Shown here one piece after another: positions 1 through 9,349 of a stretch of DNA of 64,000 bases. Position numbers and translations under genes: made by a program. A model generated the notes under the pieces. That model searched no databases, was not told where the DNA came from, and saw only the letters and a list, made by a program, of their open reading frames with translations. The DNA comes from CAZCDS01 sp964497585 (lineage in GTDB: Bacteria; Desulfobacterota; Desulfomonilia; Desulfomonilales; Desulfomonilaceae), in NCBI GenBank assembly GCA_964497585.1, contig CAZCDS010000024.1, positions 26,474 to 90,473 on the forward strand. Direction: 5' to 3'. Every line of letters begins with the position of its first letter. The stretch's first letter is position 1.

Positions 1-587
1 CGCTTCTGAAAGTGCTCCTTTAAGTATTCCCCGTCGGCAAGGTCAATGAGGAGCCTGCCCCATGGTTTGAGGACTCTTGCCACCTCTTCCAGTACCCGCA
101 GATCGTCTTGAATCGAATCGAAATATCCGAGGCTGTTGCCGAGGATTAGCACGGAGTCAAATTCATCCGGTCTGTGTGGGAGTTTCCGAGCATCTCCTTC
201 CCTGAATTTTGTCGGGAGACCAAGCGACTTGGCGCCCTGTCGCGCCTTCTGGACCAGATGACGTGAGCGGTCCAGACCCTCGACGTGCGCAAATCCTCTT
301 GCTGCCAACTCCAAAGTGTGTCGTCCCTGTCCGCAGCACAGATCGAGGATTCGGTCCTGTGGAGACAGAGACAAAATGTCACAAACCGCGTCTACCTCCT
401 TACTGGTGATGCGCGGGTCGTTGACCACATCGCCGTCGGTCTTGAGGTAGATCGCATTGAAAATCCTACACCACCAGTCCCGGCTGATGTGCTTTTCTAA
501 GTTCCGCACGGGACCCAGGCTTGAAGTTCTGCGTACGCTCTTGCCATTCTGCTTCGGATTAAGTTTAAAAATCGGCCTGTTAACCAT
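1..587 (-). CDS. class I SAM-dependent methyltransferase (C-terminus cut by window edge)
   Basis: The minus-strand frame starts at an ATG at 587 and runs off the left edge, leaving about 195 residues. A GAGG sits five bases before the ATG, and the frame is open throughout. Residues 81-90 read LDLCCGQGRH, the glycine-rich motif I of Rossmann-fold methyltransferases. An acidic residue follows in VEGLDRS (about 101-107), and FDSVLILGNSLGYF matches the motif IV region. The preceding 80 residues contain WWCRIFNAIYLKTDGDVV, typical of small-molecule methyltransferases that carry an N-terminal helical segment. The substrate cannot be deduced. The missing C-terminus probably encodes the last strands of the fold. 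Confidence 0.82.
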   Translation of the reverse strand, partial: MVNRPIFKLNPKQNGKSVRRTSSLGPVRNLEKHISRDWWCRIFNAIYLKTDGDVVNDPRITSKEVDAVCDILSLSPQDRILDLCCGQGRHTLELAARGFAHVEGLDRSRHLVQKARQGAKSLGLPTKFREGDARKLPHRPDEFDSVLILGNSLGYFDSIQDDLRVLEEVARVLKPWGRLLIDLADGEYLKEHFQK

Positions 588-776
588 GGGCACCTCGTAC
601 CTCCTCAAGGATGCACAGCACTTCGTCAACGAATTATCAGGAATGTTCCCTGAGAAAAAGGAAAACCACCTGAATAATATGCCTTCGCCAATTCCGTTCG
701 AGGCCAGGTAACGGCCACGCGGAAACGGTGGAGAGTCCGGGATCCGGTACGGTGAATCAAACGGCAAGCTGTCGGC

Positions 777-3146
777 TTACCCGGAATTGATATTCATATC
801 GTGCAGAGTCTTCTTGGCCTTTTGGTGGCCGTTTTTGGCCGCCTGGCGGTAGAGCTTCGCGGCTTCGGTCGGGTTCCTGGGGACCCCGAACCCCTCAGAG
901 TACATCTCGGCCAAGTTGTAAAGCGCCTCCGCGTTCTCAAGTTCAGCGGCCTCGCGGAACCATTTCATGGCTTCGTCATAGTCTCTGGCGACTCCTTCTC
1001 CTCTGAGATACATCTCGCCGATGTTGTTTTGCGCGTCCGCGTATCCCTGGTCCGCCGCTTTCTTGTACCACTCAAGGGCCCGGCCGTAATCTTGAGGCAC
1101 ACCCCTGCCTTCGGCACACATAAGACCCAGACTGTTCATTGCGTCGAGGTTCCCGGCTTCAGCGGCCACACGGTACCATTCGGCCGCCTCGGGAAAATCG
1201 CGGGTCACGCCCTGTCCGCTCTCATACAGGACGCCGAGGTCGAACTGAGCCGGAGAGTACCCCTGCTCTGCTGACTTGAGGAGCCACGCATGGGCCTCCT
1301 CATAGTCCAGCGGAACACCGAGTCCAAACCGGTACATGACCGCCAGCGCGTGCTGAGCCATTGCATACCCCGATTCGCCCGCCCGACGAAACCATTTCAA
1401 GGCTTCGGAATAATCCCGTTCGACTTCATCCCCGTTGTAGTATATGGCTCCGATATCGTACAGAGCCGCGGCATTACCCTGTTCGGCGGCTTTGTGGTAC
1501 CAATCGAGTGCCGCAAGGAAATCCTGCTCTACTCCCTCGCCACTTCGATACATCGAAGCGAGTGTCCTTTGAGCCTCGTCGTGGCCTTGGTCCGCGGCTC
1601 GCCGGATCCACTCGAAAGCTTCCGTGAAATCCCGGCGAACGATCTCTCCGTCATGATATCGGATACCTAGAGCGAACTGGGCAAGGACGTCGCCCTGTTC
1701 AGCAGCCTTGCGATACCATTTCAGCGCTTCCAGGTGGTCCTGGGGGACACCTTCGCCATTGTCGTACGCCACGCCCAGGTTGTGCTGCGCTCCGGGATGG
1801 CCCTGCCGAGCGGCCTTGAAGTACCACCGGACCGCTTCCTGGAAATCCTGGGGTACGCCCTCGCCGGTGTCGTACGCTACTCCGAGACTGAACTGAGCTC
1901 CCGCGTGACTGCGCTCGGCTGCATTTCGGAACCATCTTACAGCCTCTTCGTGGTCCTGGTACCCTCCCTCTCCGGTTCTATAGAGGGTTCCGAGGTTGTA
2001 CTGGGCGTACGGGTCCTCCTGTTCCGCTGCCTGAAGGTACCAGTTGACGGCTTCGGCATAGTCTTGCTCAACGCCGTGGCCGCTCTCGTATGCTCCGCCG
2101 AGGTGGTTTTGAGCGGCCGGGTGGCCCTGTTGTGCGGCTTTTTGGTACCAATTGACCGCCTCTTCATAGTTCTGCGCTACGCCGTAGCCAAAATCGTGAG
2201 CCATGCCGAGTTCGAACTGAGCATGTGGGTCACCCTGCTCGGCCGATCGTCTGAGCCATCGTATAGCTTCAACGGGGTCGTGGGGCACACCGTGACCCCG
2301 GAAGTACAGCATCCCGAGATAGTATTGAGCAGGCGCGTCGTCCTGTTCCGCTGCCCTGCGGAACCAGCGGGCCGCTTCGGTATAATCCTCCGGAACCCCT
2401 TCGCCCTCAAGATGCATCAGGCCGAGGTTGAACTGCGCGGCGACGTCACCATGTTCCGCGGCTCTGCGGTACCATTGGGCCGCGGTGGGCAAGTCCCGCT
2501 CAAGCCCATACCCGTGATGGTATGCCATGCCGATTTCCGACTGGGCGAATGCATTGCCCTGGAGCGCTGCTTTGCGGTACCAAAAAACGGCTTCACTGAG
2601 ATCCTCGGGCAACCCGCGTCCCGTCCTGTACAGAAACCCCAACGCTGCCTGGGCATCCGCGTTGCCTCGCTCAGCCGCTCTGCGATACCATTCCACCGCG
2701 AGGTGATAATCCTGCTCTACACCGTACCCGTTCTCATAGGCCACTCCCAGGTTGAATTCAGCTTTCGTGCTTCCCTGCCGGGCTGCCCTTTGGAACCACT
2801 CAACCGCCTCGATGAAATCGCCATAAACGCCCTCTCCCCCTGCATAGGCTAATCCCACCGCGCATTGCGCCTCGTCATGGCCCTGTTCCGCTGCTCTGCG
2901 ATACCATTTGACCGCTTCTTCCCTGTTCTGGGGGACCCCGAATCCGTTCTCGTATGCTACACCAAGCTCATACTGGGCCTCGCAGTGACCCTTCTCCGCT
3001 GCACGACGGAACCAGACCACCGCCATGGCACGATCCCGGGCGACGCCGTGTCCATGAAAATACATGAAGCCGAGCGTGTACTGAGCGTCCGCAATACCTT
3101 GCTCGGCTGCAATTCGATACCAGTTTACGGATTCTCTGGTGTCCAT
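777..3146 (-). CDS. Sel1-like repeat protein, about 21 tandem repeats
   Basis: The 789-residue protein is almost entirely 36-residue Sel1-like (TPR-related) repeats with the pattern AxxxGxxxAQxxLGxxYxxGxGVxxDxxxAxxWxxxAA. About 21 copies run from residue 5 to the C-terminus. No signal peptide, membrane segment or catalytic domain is visible, so a cytoplasmic scaffold or adaptor role is the family-based expectation. Repeat units end mostly in WYRRAAEQG or WFRRAAEQG, suggesting recent internal duplication. The ATG at 3146 has only a weak upstream purine stretch, but it begins directly at the first repeat. Many long antisense frames arise from the repeated codons and were discounted. Confidence 0.9.
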   Translation of the reverse strand: MDTRESVNWYRIAAEQGIADAQYTLGFMYFHGHGVARDRAMAVVWFRRAAEKGHCEAQYELGVAYENGFGVPQNREEAVKWYRRAAEQGHDEAQCAVGLAYAGGEGVYGDFIEAVEWFQRAARQGSTKAEFNLGVAYENGYGVEQDYHLAVEWYRRAAERGNADAQAALGFLYRTGRGLPEDLSEAVFWYRKAALQGNAFAQSEIGMAYHHGYGLERDLPTAAQWYRRAAEHGDVAAQFNLGLMHLEGEGVPEDYTEAARWFRRAAEQDDAPAQYYLGMLYFRGHGVPHDPVEAIRWLRRSAEQGDPHAQFELGMAHDFGYGVAQNYEEAVNWYQKAAQQGHPAAQNHLGGAYESGHGVEQDYAEAVNWYLQAAEQEDPYAQYNLGTLYRTGEGGYQDHEEAVRWFRNAAERSHAGAQFSLGVAYDTGEGVPQDFQEAVRWYFKAARQGHPGAQHNLGVAYDNGEGVPQDHLEALKWYRKAAEQGDVLAQFALGIRYHDGEIVRRDFTEAFEWIRRAADQGHDEAQRTLASMYRSGEGVEQDFLAALDWYHKAAEQGNAAALYDIGAIYYNGDEVERDYSEALKWFRRAGESGYAMAQHALAVMYRFGLGVPLDYEEAHAWLLKSAEQGYSPAQFDLGVLYESGQGVTRDFPEAAEWYRVAAEAGNLDAMNSLGLMCAEGRGVPQDYGRALEWYKKAADQGYADAQNNIGEMYLRGEGVARDYDEAMKWFREAAELENAEALYNLAEMYSEGFGVPRNPTEAAKLYRQAAKNGHQKAKKTLHDMNINSG

Positions 3147-3504
3147 GTTGGTTCACCGCGTCTGGGCGTTTGAGTCGTGATCTCCTGATAGCGCGCTGCC
3201 CGGCTTGGCGCTGTCATGGGAAGCGCATCATCCGCTCGGCCGCGTCGAGGCCGGGGGCGGCTTCCATCTGGACCGGCGTTAAGACACGGTCGAGCAGCAC
3301 TTTTGCATGAAAACCCGTTCAGGAGATTCCGAAATCCTCCTCGCATTCTCTGAGACATTTTTTTCGATCTGTCAACGGGTACGCCATTCGCGCCGTTTCA
3401 GGAGGTGAATCGCAAGACAGGGAACCGAACGCCCCGGTACCGAGCCAACCGGCAATGGCGCCGACCGAACGAATAGGATATCTTTCAAGGGAATCGGAGA
3501 ACAG
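3147..3504. other. intergenic stretch between divergent genes
   Basis: No gene is recognised in this stretch. It separates the start of the Sel1-repeat gene (minus) from the start of the NTPase gene (plus), so it should hold both promoters. I cannot identify a convincing -35/-10 pair in it. Confidence 0.5.
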
Positions 3505-4023
3505 ATGACAGCCGCCAATCTCTTGATAACGGGCCCCCCGGGATGCGGGAAATCATCGCTGATCGAAGGAGTGGTGACGTGCATTGAACGGCCGACAAGA
3601 GGCTTCTTCACTCGGGAAATCAGAGAGAGGGGCAGGAGGGTCGGCTTCGCAATAGAAACCCTGGACGGTGCAAAGGGCCTGTTGGCTCACGTGAATGCCC
3701 GAAGCCGACTCAAGGTGGGAAAATATCACGTAATTCTCCACGATCTGGAAGAGATCGCGGTGCCGTCCATGATTCCGAAGAGTCCGGATGAGGTAATCGT
3801 CATCGACGAGATCGGCAAGATGGAGTGCTGTTCGAATCGCTTCAGGGAGACGCTGGAATCCACGCTCGATTGCCCAAACCGAGTTATCGGTTCAATCGCC
3901 CTCAAGGGAGGACGGTTCATTGAGGCGATCAAGGAACGCGGCGATGTGCAGGTGATAGTCGTCTCCCCGGAAAACCGGGATGGGCTGAATTCCCGGTTGG
4001 TTCAGCTCCTGTCGGGCGGCTAG
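3505..4023 (+). CDS. THEP1-family nucleoside-triphosphatase
   Basis: The 172-residue length matches the THEP1/cancer-related NTPase family (about 170-190). A P-loop GPPGCGKS lies at residues 10-17 and a Walker B with flanking residues VIVIDEIGKME at 97-107. The family signature GFFTREIRERGRRVGF follows the first helix at about residues 33-48. Members hydrolyse NTPs in vitro and also occur as archaeal/bacterial KaiC-like single-domain ATPases; the physiological role is not known. The ATG at 3505 is preceded by a GGAG at a workable distance. The gene converges on glcF, whose 3' end at 4020 overlaps its stop codon. Confidence 0.88.
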   Translation: MTAANLLITGPPGCGKSSLIEGVVTCIERPTRGFFTREIRERGRRVGFAIETLDGAKGLLAHVNARSRLKVGKYHVILHDLEEIAVPSMIPKSPDEVIVIDEIGKMECCSNRFRETLESTLDCPNRVIGSIALKGGRFIEAIKERGDVQVIVVSPENRDGLNSRLVQLLSGG

Positions 4024-5264
4024 GTGAGCACTCGTGCGAGCAACTGTATCGTGTGAATTACCTCGGGATCGGAATCCTCGCGCAGGTTGCCGGTTAGCGT
4101 GAGGCGGCAGCCGGGACAGCCGGTGGCCACAATGCACGCGCGTGTGGAGCGGATTTGGTCTGTTTTGGCCAACGTAATTGCCCCGGAAAGCTCGGTTTGT
4201 TCGAACTGGTACGATCCGCCTCCCCCACAGCATTCTCCAGGATCTTCCATCTCCGTGAAATCGATTCCGGGCAGGGCGCTGAGAATCTCTCTGGGCTCCG
4301 CTTTCACGCCCATGCCTCGCACGAGGTGGCACGGATCGTGGTACGTGACCCTCAGGGACTCAACCGCGCGCGGCTCGCCGATTTCCAGGTCACCCAGCCG
4401 CTCGGCCACCACCTGGGAGATGTCCTTTACCTTGGCCGCGACCCGGAGCGCCTTTGACGGGTCGCGGCCAAGATCCTCGAGCAACTCGGGGATGTCCTTC
4501 TTGAGAGCTGCACCACAGGTGGCGCAATCAACCACAATAGCGTCGACGTCCTCCCGGTCGAAGATCTCAAGGTTCCTTTCGATGTTCGACAATGCCACCC
4601 GATGGAATCCACTGAGGAATATGGGCGCGGCACAGCAGAGCTGATCCTTCGGCACGATCACTTCGATGCCGAGCCGGCCGAGCACGTCCAGGACAGCTTT
4701 TCCCACGTCCCCATGAATCAGGTCTGTCGCACAGCCGGTAAAATAGAGGAGGCGTCCGGTTCGCTTGCCTGGCGGGGTAATCTTTTCGGGAACGGACCTG
4801 CGAAATGATTGGCGGTTGAACCTGGGTAGCCGGTCGATCGGTATGTTTCCGAGTTTCCCGGAGATGCTGAGGAAGTCGACAACGAGCGTCTGCCCCATGC
4901 GAGCGATTCCCGCGCCCACCCTCATCAAAGCTGGGCTGGTGAGCACTGCGAAGAGTGCTCTCTTATTTAACCCTGCTCGCACCAGCTCGGCCAGATCCCC
5001 GCGCATGTTTCGAAAAACTCTGTCGATGCGAACTCCGCTGGGACAGAATGCGGCGCAGGCATCACAGAGGATACAACTCAGGACTGCTTCCTGGAACTCC
5101 AGGGTGATTCCGAGGTCGCCCTCGAGGTAGTGCTTGACGATCTGTACTCGTCCCCGGGGCGTGTAATGCTCGAGCTTCATGGCCTTGAATGTCGGACAGA
5201 CGGCCTGACAGAGGCCGCACTTGATACAGTGGTGAAGATCTTCTTTGATTTCTTCGGAGAACAT
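4020..5264 (-). CDS. glcF: (Fe-S)-binding heterodisulfide-reductase-like subunit (GlcF type)
   Basis: Two ferredoxin-type [4Fe-4S] motifs are visible: C13-C16-C19-C23 (CIKCGLCQAVCP) and C64-C67-C70-C74 (CILCDACAAFCP). Two CCG domains follow, with CATCG and CCGGGGS segments. This is the layout of the glycolate/lactate oxidase iron-sulfur subunit. It would pass electrons from the adjacent FAD subunit to membrane carriers. The chosen ATG at 5264 places the first Cys motif at the family-typical distance. A GTG at 5342 would overlap the glcD stop (GTGA) and add 26 unconserved residues, so it is a less likely start. glcD lies immediately upstream, and the two are probably cotranscribed. The substrate (glycolate, D-lactate or another 2-hydroxyacid) is uncertain. 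Confidence 0.88.
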   Translation of the reverse strand: MFSEEIKEDLHHCIKCGLCQAVCPTFKAMKLEHYTPRGRVQIVKHYLEGDLGITLEFQEAVLSCILCDACAAFCPSGVRIDRVFRNMRGDLAELVRAGLNKRALFAVLTSPALMRVGAGIARMGQTLVVDFLSISGKLGNIPIDRLPRFNRQSFRRSVPEKITPPGKRTGRLLYFTGCATDLIHGDVGKAVLDVLGRLGIEVIVPKDQLCCAAPIFLSGFHRVALSNIERNLEIFDREDVDAIVVDCATCGAALKKDIPELLEDLGRDPSKALRVAAKVKDISQVVAERLGDLEIGEPRAVESLRVTYHDPCHLVRGMGVKAEPREILSALPGIDFTEMEDPGECCGGGGSYQFEQTELSGAITLAKTDQIRSTRACIVATGCPGCRLTLTGNLREDSDPEVIHTIQLLARVLT

Positions 5265-5338
5265 GTTCTTCTTACAATTCTCTCTGTGGCCTGGCAGTAA
5301 TCCCGGTAGTCTGGGATAAGGACTGCTCGCCAAAAAGA

Positions 5339-6709
5339 TCACACGAATTTGCCGGGATTGAGTATTCCTGTGGGATCGAAGAGATCCTTGATACCCTTCG
5401 TTACGCGGAGCGCGACGTCATCCATTTCCAGGCTGAGAAAAGGCGCTTTGGCAAGGCCGATCCCGTGCTCGCCGGAGAGTGTTCCCCCGAGTGCCATCGC
5501 CGCGTGGACCATTTCCTCGCAGGCTGCCTCGACCCGCTTGTACTCATCTTCATCACGCTTGTCAAAGACGATGCAGGGGTGCAGGTTTCCGTCACCCGCG
5601 TGTGCGAAGACACCGACCTCCAGGCCGTGATTGTCGCATATCTCCAGGGCCTTTCGGATCATGGTCGTCAACTGTGCCACCGGCACGGTGACGTCTTCCA
5701 CGATGTGGTTGGGCCTGATGCGCATGAGCGCGGGCCCTGCCGATCTGCGAGCCAACCAGAGGCGTTCCGCTTCTGCGTCATCTTCGGCGGTGATCATGTT
5801 GGCCACGTCTTTGCCCCGGAGAATATCTTCGATCAGGCTCACCTCGGTCTCCAGTGTCTCGGGGTAGCCGTGGACCTCGATGAGCAAGATGCCCTCCACG
5901 TCGGCGGGAAGCCCGAGGTTGAACGCTTTCTCCACCGCATTAATCGTGTACCGGGCCATCAGTTCCAGTGCAGCGGGAACGATGCCGGCACTCATGATCT
6001 CGGCCACCGCGTCGGAGCAATCATCAAGGCTTTGGAAATCCGCACGGATTGTACGGGTTGCCTGAGGTTTGGCTACCAGCCGAACCGTGATTTCCGTGAT
6101 CACCGCGAGCGTTCCCTCTGAACCGCACAAAAGGGTGGTGAGGTTGTAGCCGGTGACGTTCTTGATCGTGCGTCCACCCGTTTTGAGCACGTCACCGTCC
6201 GCGAGCACCGCGGTAAGGCCAAGGAGATAGTCTTTGGTAACTCCGTATTTGAGAGTCCTGGGACCGCCCGCGTTGGTGGCCACATTGCCACCGATGGTCG
6301 CCGCAGCCCATGAAGCAGGATCCGGTGGATACATGAGTCCGAGCCTTTCGACCGCCTTCTGCAGGTCCATGTTGATAACACCCGGCTGGACGGTTGCGAT
6401 TAGGTTCTGCTCGTCTATGGAGAGAATCTTGTCCATACGTGTGAGGCAAAGAACGACCCCTCCCCGTACGGGAATGGTCTCTCCTGCCAGATTCGTACCG
6501 GCCCCTCGCGGAGTGACGGGGAATGACTCCCGAAAGGCTACCTTCATGATCTCCGATACCTCTTCGGTACTCTCGGGAAATAGGACAAGCTCCGGCCGGT
6601 GCTCCTCCGTGTACGCATCGTACGAATAGGCAACCAGGTGCGCTGGTTTGTCCGTGGCGCGATCAGGGCCGACGATCGAGGCCAGCTCCCTTTTCAGTTC
6701 ATCCTTCAT
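5339..6709 (-). CDS. glcD: FAD-linked oxidase, 2-hydroxyacid dehydrogenase (GlcD type)
   Basis: This 456-residue PCMH-type FAD protein carries the FAD-binding segment PVTPRGAGTNLAG at about residues 64-76, followed by VRGGVVLCLTRMDKI. The C-terminal FAD-oxidase domain includes GGTLSGEHGIGLAK near residue 420, whose His is conserved in GlcD, D-lactate dehydrogenase and the D-2-hydroxyglutarate family. The reaction is oxidation of a 2-hydroxyacid to the 2-oxoacid, with electrons leaving through the adjacent Fe-S subunit. A good GGAG lies about eight bases before the ATG at 6709. A 220-base gap separates it from livF upstream, so it may or may not belong to the transporter operon. Confidence 0.9.
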   Translation of the reverse strand: MKDELKRELASIVGPDRATDKPAHLVAYSYDAYTEEHRPELVLFPESTEEVSEIMKVAFRESFPVTPRGAGTNLAGETIPVRGGVVLCLTRMDKILSIDEQNLIATVQPGVINMDLQKAVERLGLMYPPDPASWAAATIGGNVATNAGGPRTLKYGVTKDYLLGLTAVLADGDVLKTGGRTIKNVTGYNLTTLLCGSEGTLAVITEITVRLVAKPQATRTIRADFQSLDDCSDAVAEIMSAGIVPAALELMARYTINAVEKAFNLGLPADVEGILLIEVHGYPETLETEVSLIEDILRGKDVANMITAEDDAEAERLWLARRSAGPALMRIRPNHIVEDVTVPVAQLTTMIRKALEICDNHGLEVGVFAHAGDGNLHPCIVFDKRDEDEYKRVEAACEEMVHAAMALGGTLSGEHGIGLAKAPFLSLEMDDVALRVTKGIKDLFDPTGILNPGKFV

Positions 6710-6930
6710 TCTCGTCTCCTACCGGAACGTCGTGGAATTCGACGGAATCCCTCGTGACCAGCCGGGAAGGTCACCATCCGCATTCGTGAAGAACTCAGCA
6801 GAGATTCAGTTGGACACGGCGAAAGTCTCACGGCAGGCTCAGGAGGCTCCAGTCCACGTGCACTGAGTTCTCGGCAGTTGTCCGATATCCGCGCAGACTG
6901 GGACCCGGTCAAGAACCACCGCTCTGTGTC

Positions 6931-7638
6931 TCAAACTCCGAGATATTCCCGCATGAGCCCTTCGTTCGCTTTTAATTCCGGGACATTCCCCTCGTATACA
7001 ATCGCGCCTTTGTCAATTACGTAGGCCCGGTCGCTCACGCCGAGGGCGAAGAGAGCGTTCTGCTCCGTAAGAAGGATAGTGAATTTCTGTTCCTTGAGCT
7101 GTTTTAGCTGGTTTTTCAGTTGGTTGATCACGATGGGCGCCAGCCCTGTGGTCAGTTCGTCCAAAAGCACCATTTGCGGATCGCCCATCAAGGTGCGTCC
7201 GATCGTGAGCATCTGCTGTTCGCCGCCGCTCAGGCTCCCGCCCGCGTGGGTCTCGAGTAGCTTAAGCCTGGGGAACAGTTCATACGTGCGTTCCAGCCTG
7301 TCCGAGGTTTCCCTTTTGTCCGTGCCGCGGCTTCCCAATTCCAGGTTCTCGCGCACCGTAAGATCTGGAAAGATGAGCCGATTCTCAGGGACGAATCCGA
7401 TGCCCCGACGGGCGATCTGAAAGGGCCTCTTGCCTGTAATGTCTTCGCCCTTGAAGCTCACTTTTCCCGTACGCGGCGGGTTGAGACCGACGACGGAAAT
7501 GAGCGTCGTGGTCTTGCCGGCCCCATTTCGGCCGAGCAGGCAGACCGCCTCTCCCTCGTCCACGCTGAGCGAAACATCGAAGATCGCCTGGAAGACATCA
7601 TAGAATGAATTGATGGAATCGACTTCCAAGAGAGCCAT
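6931..7638 (-). CDS. livF: branched-chain amino-acid-type ABC transporter ATPase (LivF)
   Basis: The 235 residues match LivF length. Walker A GRNGAGKTT is at residues 36-44, the signature LSGGEQQM lies mid-protein, and Walker B LLDELTTGLAP replaces the usual LLDEPxxGLAP but keeps the catalytic Glu. It is the last gene of a five-gene minus-strand operon (SBP, LivH, LivM, LivG, LivF) and overlaps the livG stop by one base (TGATG), indicating translational coupling. It would energise uptake of a branched-chain amino acid or another small carboxylate. In aromatic-degrading anaerobes many such systems carry aromatic acids, so the substrate is open. Confidence 0.92.
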   Translation of the reverse strand: MALLEVDSINSFYDVFQAIFDVSLSVDEGEAVCLLGRNGAGKTTTLISVVGLNPPRTGKVSFKGEDITGKRPFQIARRGIGFVPENRLIFPDLTVRENLELGSRGTDKRETSDRLERTYELFPRLKLLETHAGGSLSGGEQQMLTIGRTLMGDPQMVLLDELTTGLAPIVINQLKNQLKQLKEQKFTILLTEQNALFALGVSDRAYVIDKGAIVYEGNVPELKANEGLMREYLGV

Positions 7639-8378
7639 CAGTCCTCTCCGAAATAGATGTCCTGCACTTTCTGATTACTCCGGATCTCTTCCGGGGTCCC
7701 CGCGGCGATCACCAGACCGAAGTTCATCACCGTGATGCGTGAGGAAATGGAAAAGACCACGTCCATCTTGTGTTCCGTGAAGAGAACAGTCAGGGAGGTG
7801 GCTTCCGATATTCTCCGGATCAGCTCGATGGTATTCGCGGTTTCAACAGGGGACATCCCGCAGGTAGGCTCGTCAAGGAGGAGTAGATCCGGCTTCGTCG
7901 CCAACACGATCCCCAGTTCGAGCCTCTTGAGATCACCCGCGCTCAGCACCGCTCCCAGATCGTTCTCCTTTTCCCGCAGCTCCACCTGGGCGAGGACATC
8001 CTCAGTCTCCTCGCGAACCAGCCGGTCCGCTCGGGAGAAGAAGCTGAGCCCCTTGCCCTCTCGGAAGAGAATCGTCGCCTGCACGTTTTCGAAGACCGTG
8101 AGCCTGGGAAAGATGTTCGTCACCTGAAAGGATCGTCCCATGCCCATGCGCGTGATCTGTTCGGGCCGCAGGCCGGTAATCTCTTTTCCCTTGAAGATCA
8201 CGCGGCCCGCGTCGCAGGGGAAAAAACCGCTGATGAGATTAAAGAGGGTGGTCTTGCCTGCTCCATTGGGCCCGATAATGCTGTAGATCTCGTTTTCTTC
8301 GATCTGCAGATCCACCCCTCCGACAGCCATGAGGCCTCCAAAGGATTTGGTGAGTCCCTGTACCTGCAAGATGGCCAT
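7638..8378 (-). CDS. livG: branched-chain amino-acid-type ABC transporter ATPase (LivG)
   Basis: A 246-residue ABC ATPase of the LivG subfamily. Walker A GPNGAGKTT is near residue 36. The N-terminus GLTKSFGGLMAVGGVDL is typical of LivG, and Walker B is LLLLDEPTCGMSP. The signature region reads LSAGDLKRLELG instead of the common LSYGQQRRLEIA, a modest deviation within the LivG range. The ATG directly follows the livM stop codon, with GGAG upstream inside the livM end. It pairs with LivF to form the heterodimeric motor for the LivH/LivM channel. Confidence 0.92.
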   Translation of the reverse strand: MAILQVQGLTKSFGGLMAVGGVDLQIEENEIYSIIGPNGAGKTTLFNLISGFFPCDAGRVIFKGKEITGLRPEQITRMGMGRSFQVTNIFPRLTVFENVQATILFREGKGLSFFSRADRLVREETEDVLAQVELREKENDLGAVLSAGDLKRLELGIVLATKPDLLLLDEPTCGMSPVETANTIELIRRISEATSLTVLFTEHKMDVVFSISSRITVMNFGLVIAAGTPEEIRSNQKVQDIYFGED

Positions 8379-9344
8379 CTACGCTCCTCTCCTCCGCTGC
8401 CATGCGAGGTACTTCTCGTGCGCGAGGCCTGCGACGCCCTGGGGGATGAACAGTACGATCGCGATGAGCGTTGCCCCCAGCACAAGGCCCCAGTATTCCG
8501 TATACGCCGTGATGTAGGAATTGAGCAACACCATGATGCCTGCTCCGATCGCCGGTCCCATAAACAAGTGCATTCCTCCGAGAAGCCCCATGAGGATCAC
8601 TTCCCCTGAAATGTTCCAGAAAAGCACTTCAGGAGTAATGGAGGTCTCAAGGAATGCGAAGAGCGCTCCTGCTACTCCCGAGAAGAAAGCCGAGATGACG
8701 AACGCGATTAATCGATAGTTCTCTACCCTCATCCCGATAAAGGCGGAACGCTGGGGATTCTCCCTCGATGTTCTGAGCATGAGACCGAACGGCGACTTCA
8801 CAATCTTCCACATGATGTACAGGCAAACGAGCGTTATGATGAGCGCGAAGAAGTAGTAATTGATATAAGTCGCGTCCGTGGAGATGAGAGCAGGAACTGG
8901 AATCCCCTGAATTCCGTCGTCTCCGAACGTGAAGCTTCGCCACTTGTATACAAGCGTGAAGAGCAATTGCGCGAAGGAGAGCGTCAACACCGCAAAATAG
9001 AAAACCCCCTTGATGCGTACGCTGAAATATCCAATGACCAGCCCTACAAGCGCTGCGGCTACTGGGGCCGCCGCGAAGGCCAGCACCGCGGGGCAGGAAG
9101 TCTTTACCAGGAGAAGAGCGCAACAATAAGCTCCCATGCCGTAGAAGGCCGCGTGCCCGAAGGACATCATGCCGCCATAGCCGAGTACGAGGTTGAAGGC
9201 TACTGCGTACAGAGCCCAGATGATGATCTTGATGGCAAGATAAAGGTAGTACTGGGAAAGGCTTTCGAGAAAAAAGGGAAGCACAATGAGCACAATCCCC
9301 GCAACTCCAAGCACCGCCCACCGCGTTGTCCTGGTCTCGGCCAT
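8379..9344 (-). CDS. livM: branched-chain amino-acid-type ABC transporter permease (LivM)
   Basis: An integral membrane protein of about 321 residues with roughly nine or ten hydrophobic helices. The LivM landmarks NLVLGYGGMMSFGHAAFYGMG (near residues 50-70) and the C-terminal coupling-loop region are present. I prefer the ATG at 9344 (MAETRTTRW). A TTG at 9353 that overlaps the livH stop would add three residues. It forms the channel heterodimer with LivH. A short positively charged tail (WQRRRGA) precedes the stop. Confidence 0.9.
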   Translation of the reverse strand: MAETRTTRWAVLGVAGIVLIVLPFFLESLSQYYLYLAIKIIIWALYAVAFNLVLGYGGMMSFGHAAFYGMGAYCCALLLVKTSCPAVLAFAAAPVAAALVGLVIGYFSVRIKGVFYFAVLTLSFAQLLFTLVYKWRSFTFGDDGIQGIPVPALISTDATYINYYFFALIITLVCLYIMWKIVKSPFGLMLRTSRENPQRSAFIGMRVENYRLIAFVISAFFSGVAGALFAFLETSITPEVLFWNISGEVILMGLLGGMHLFMGPAIGAGIMVLLNSYITAYTEYWGLVLGATLIAIVLFIPQGVAGLAHEKYLAWQRRRGA

Positions 9345-9349
9345 GGTAA

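Noticed and set aside
1734..2852. Long plus-strand open frame across the Sel1 gene
   Set aside because: It is antisense to the repeat-rich Sel1 gene, shows the periodicity of the repeat codons, and has no ribosome site or family motif.
777..3146. CRISPR-like repetition
   Set aside because: The repeats are in-frame protein repeats with variable codons, not repeat-spacer units. No cas genes are present.
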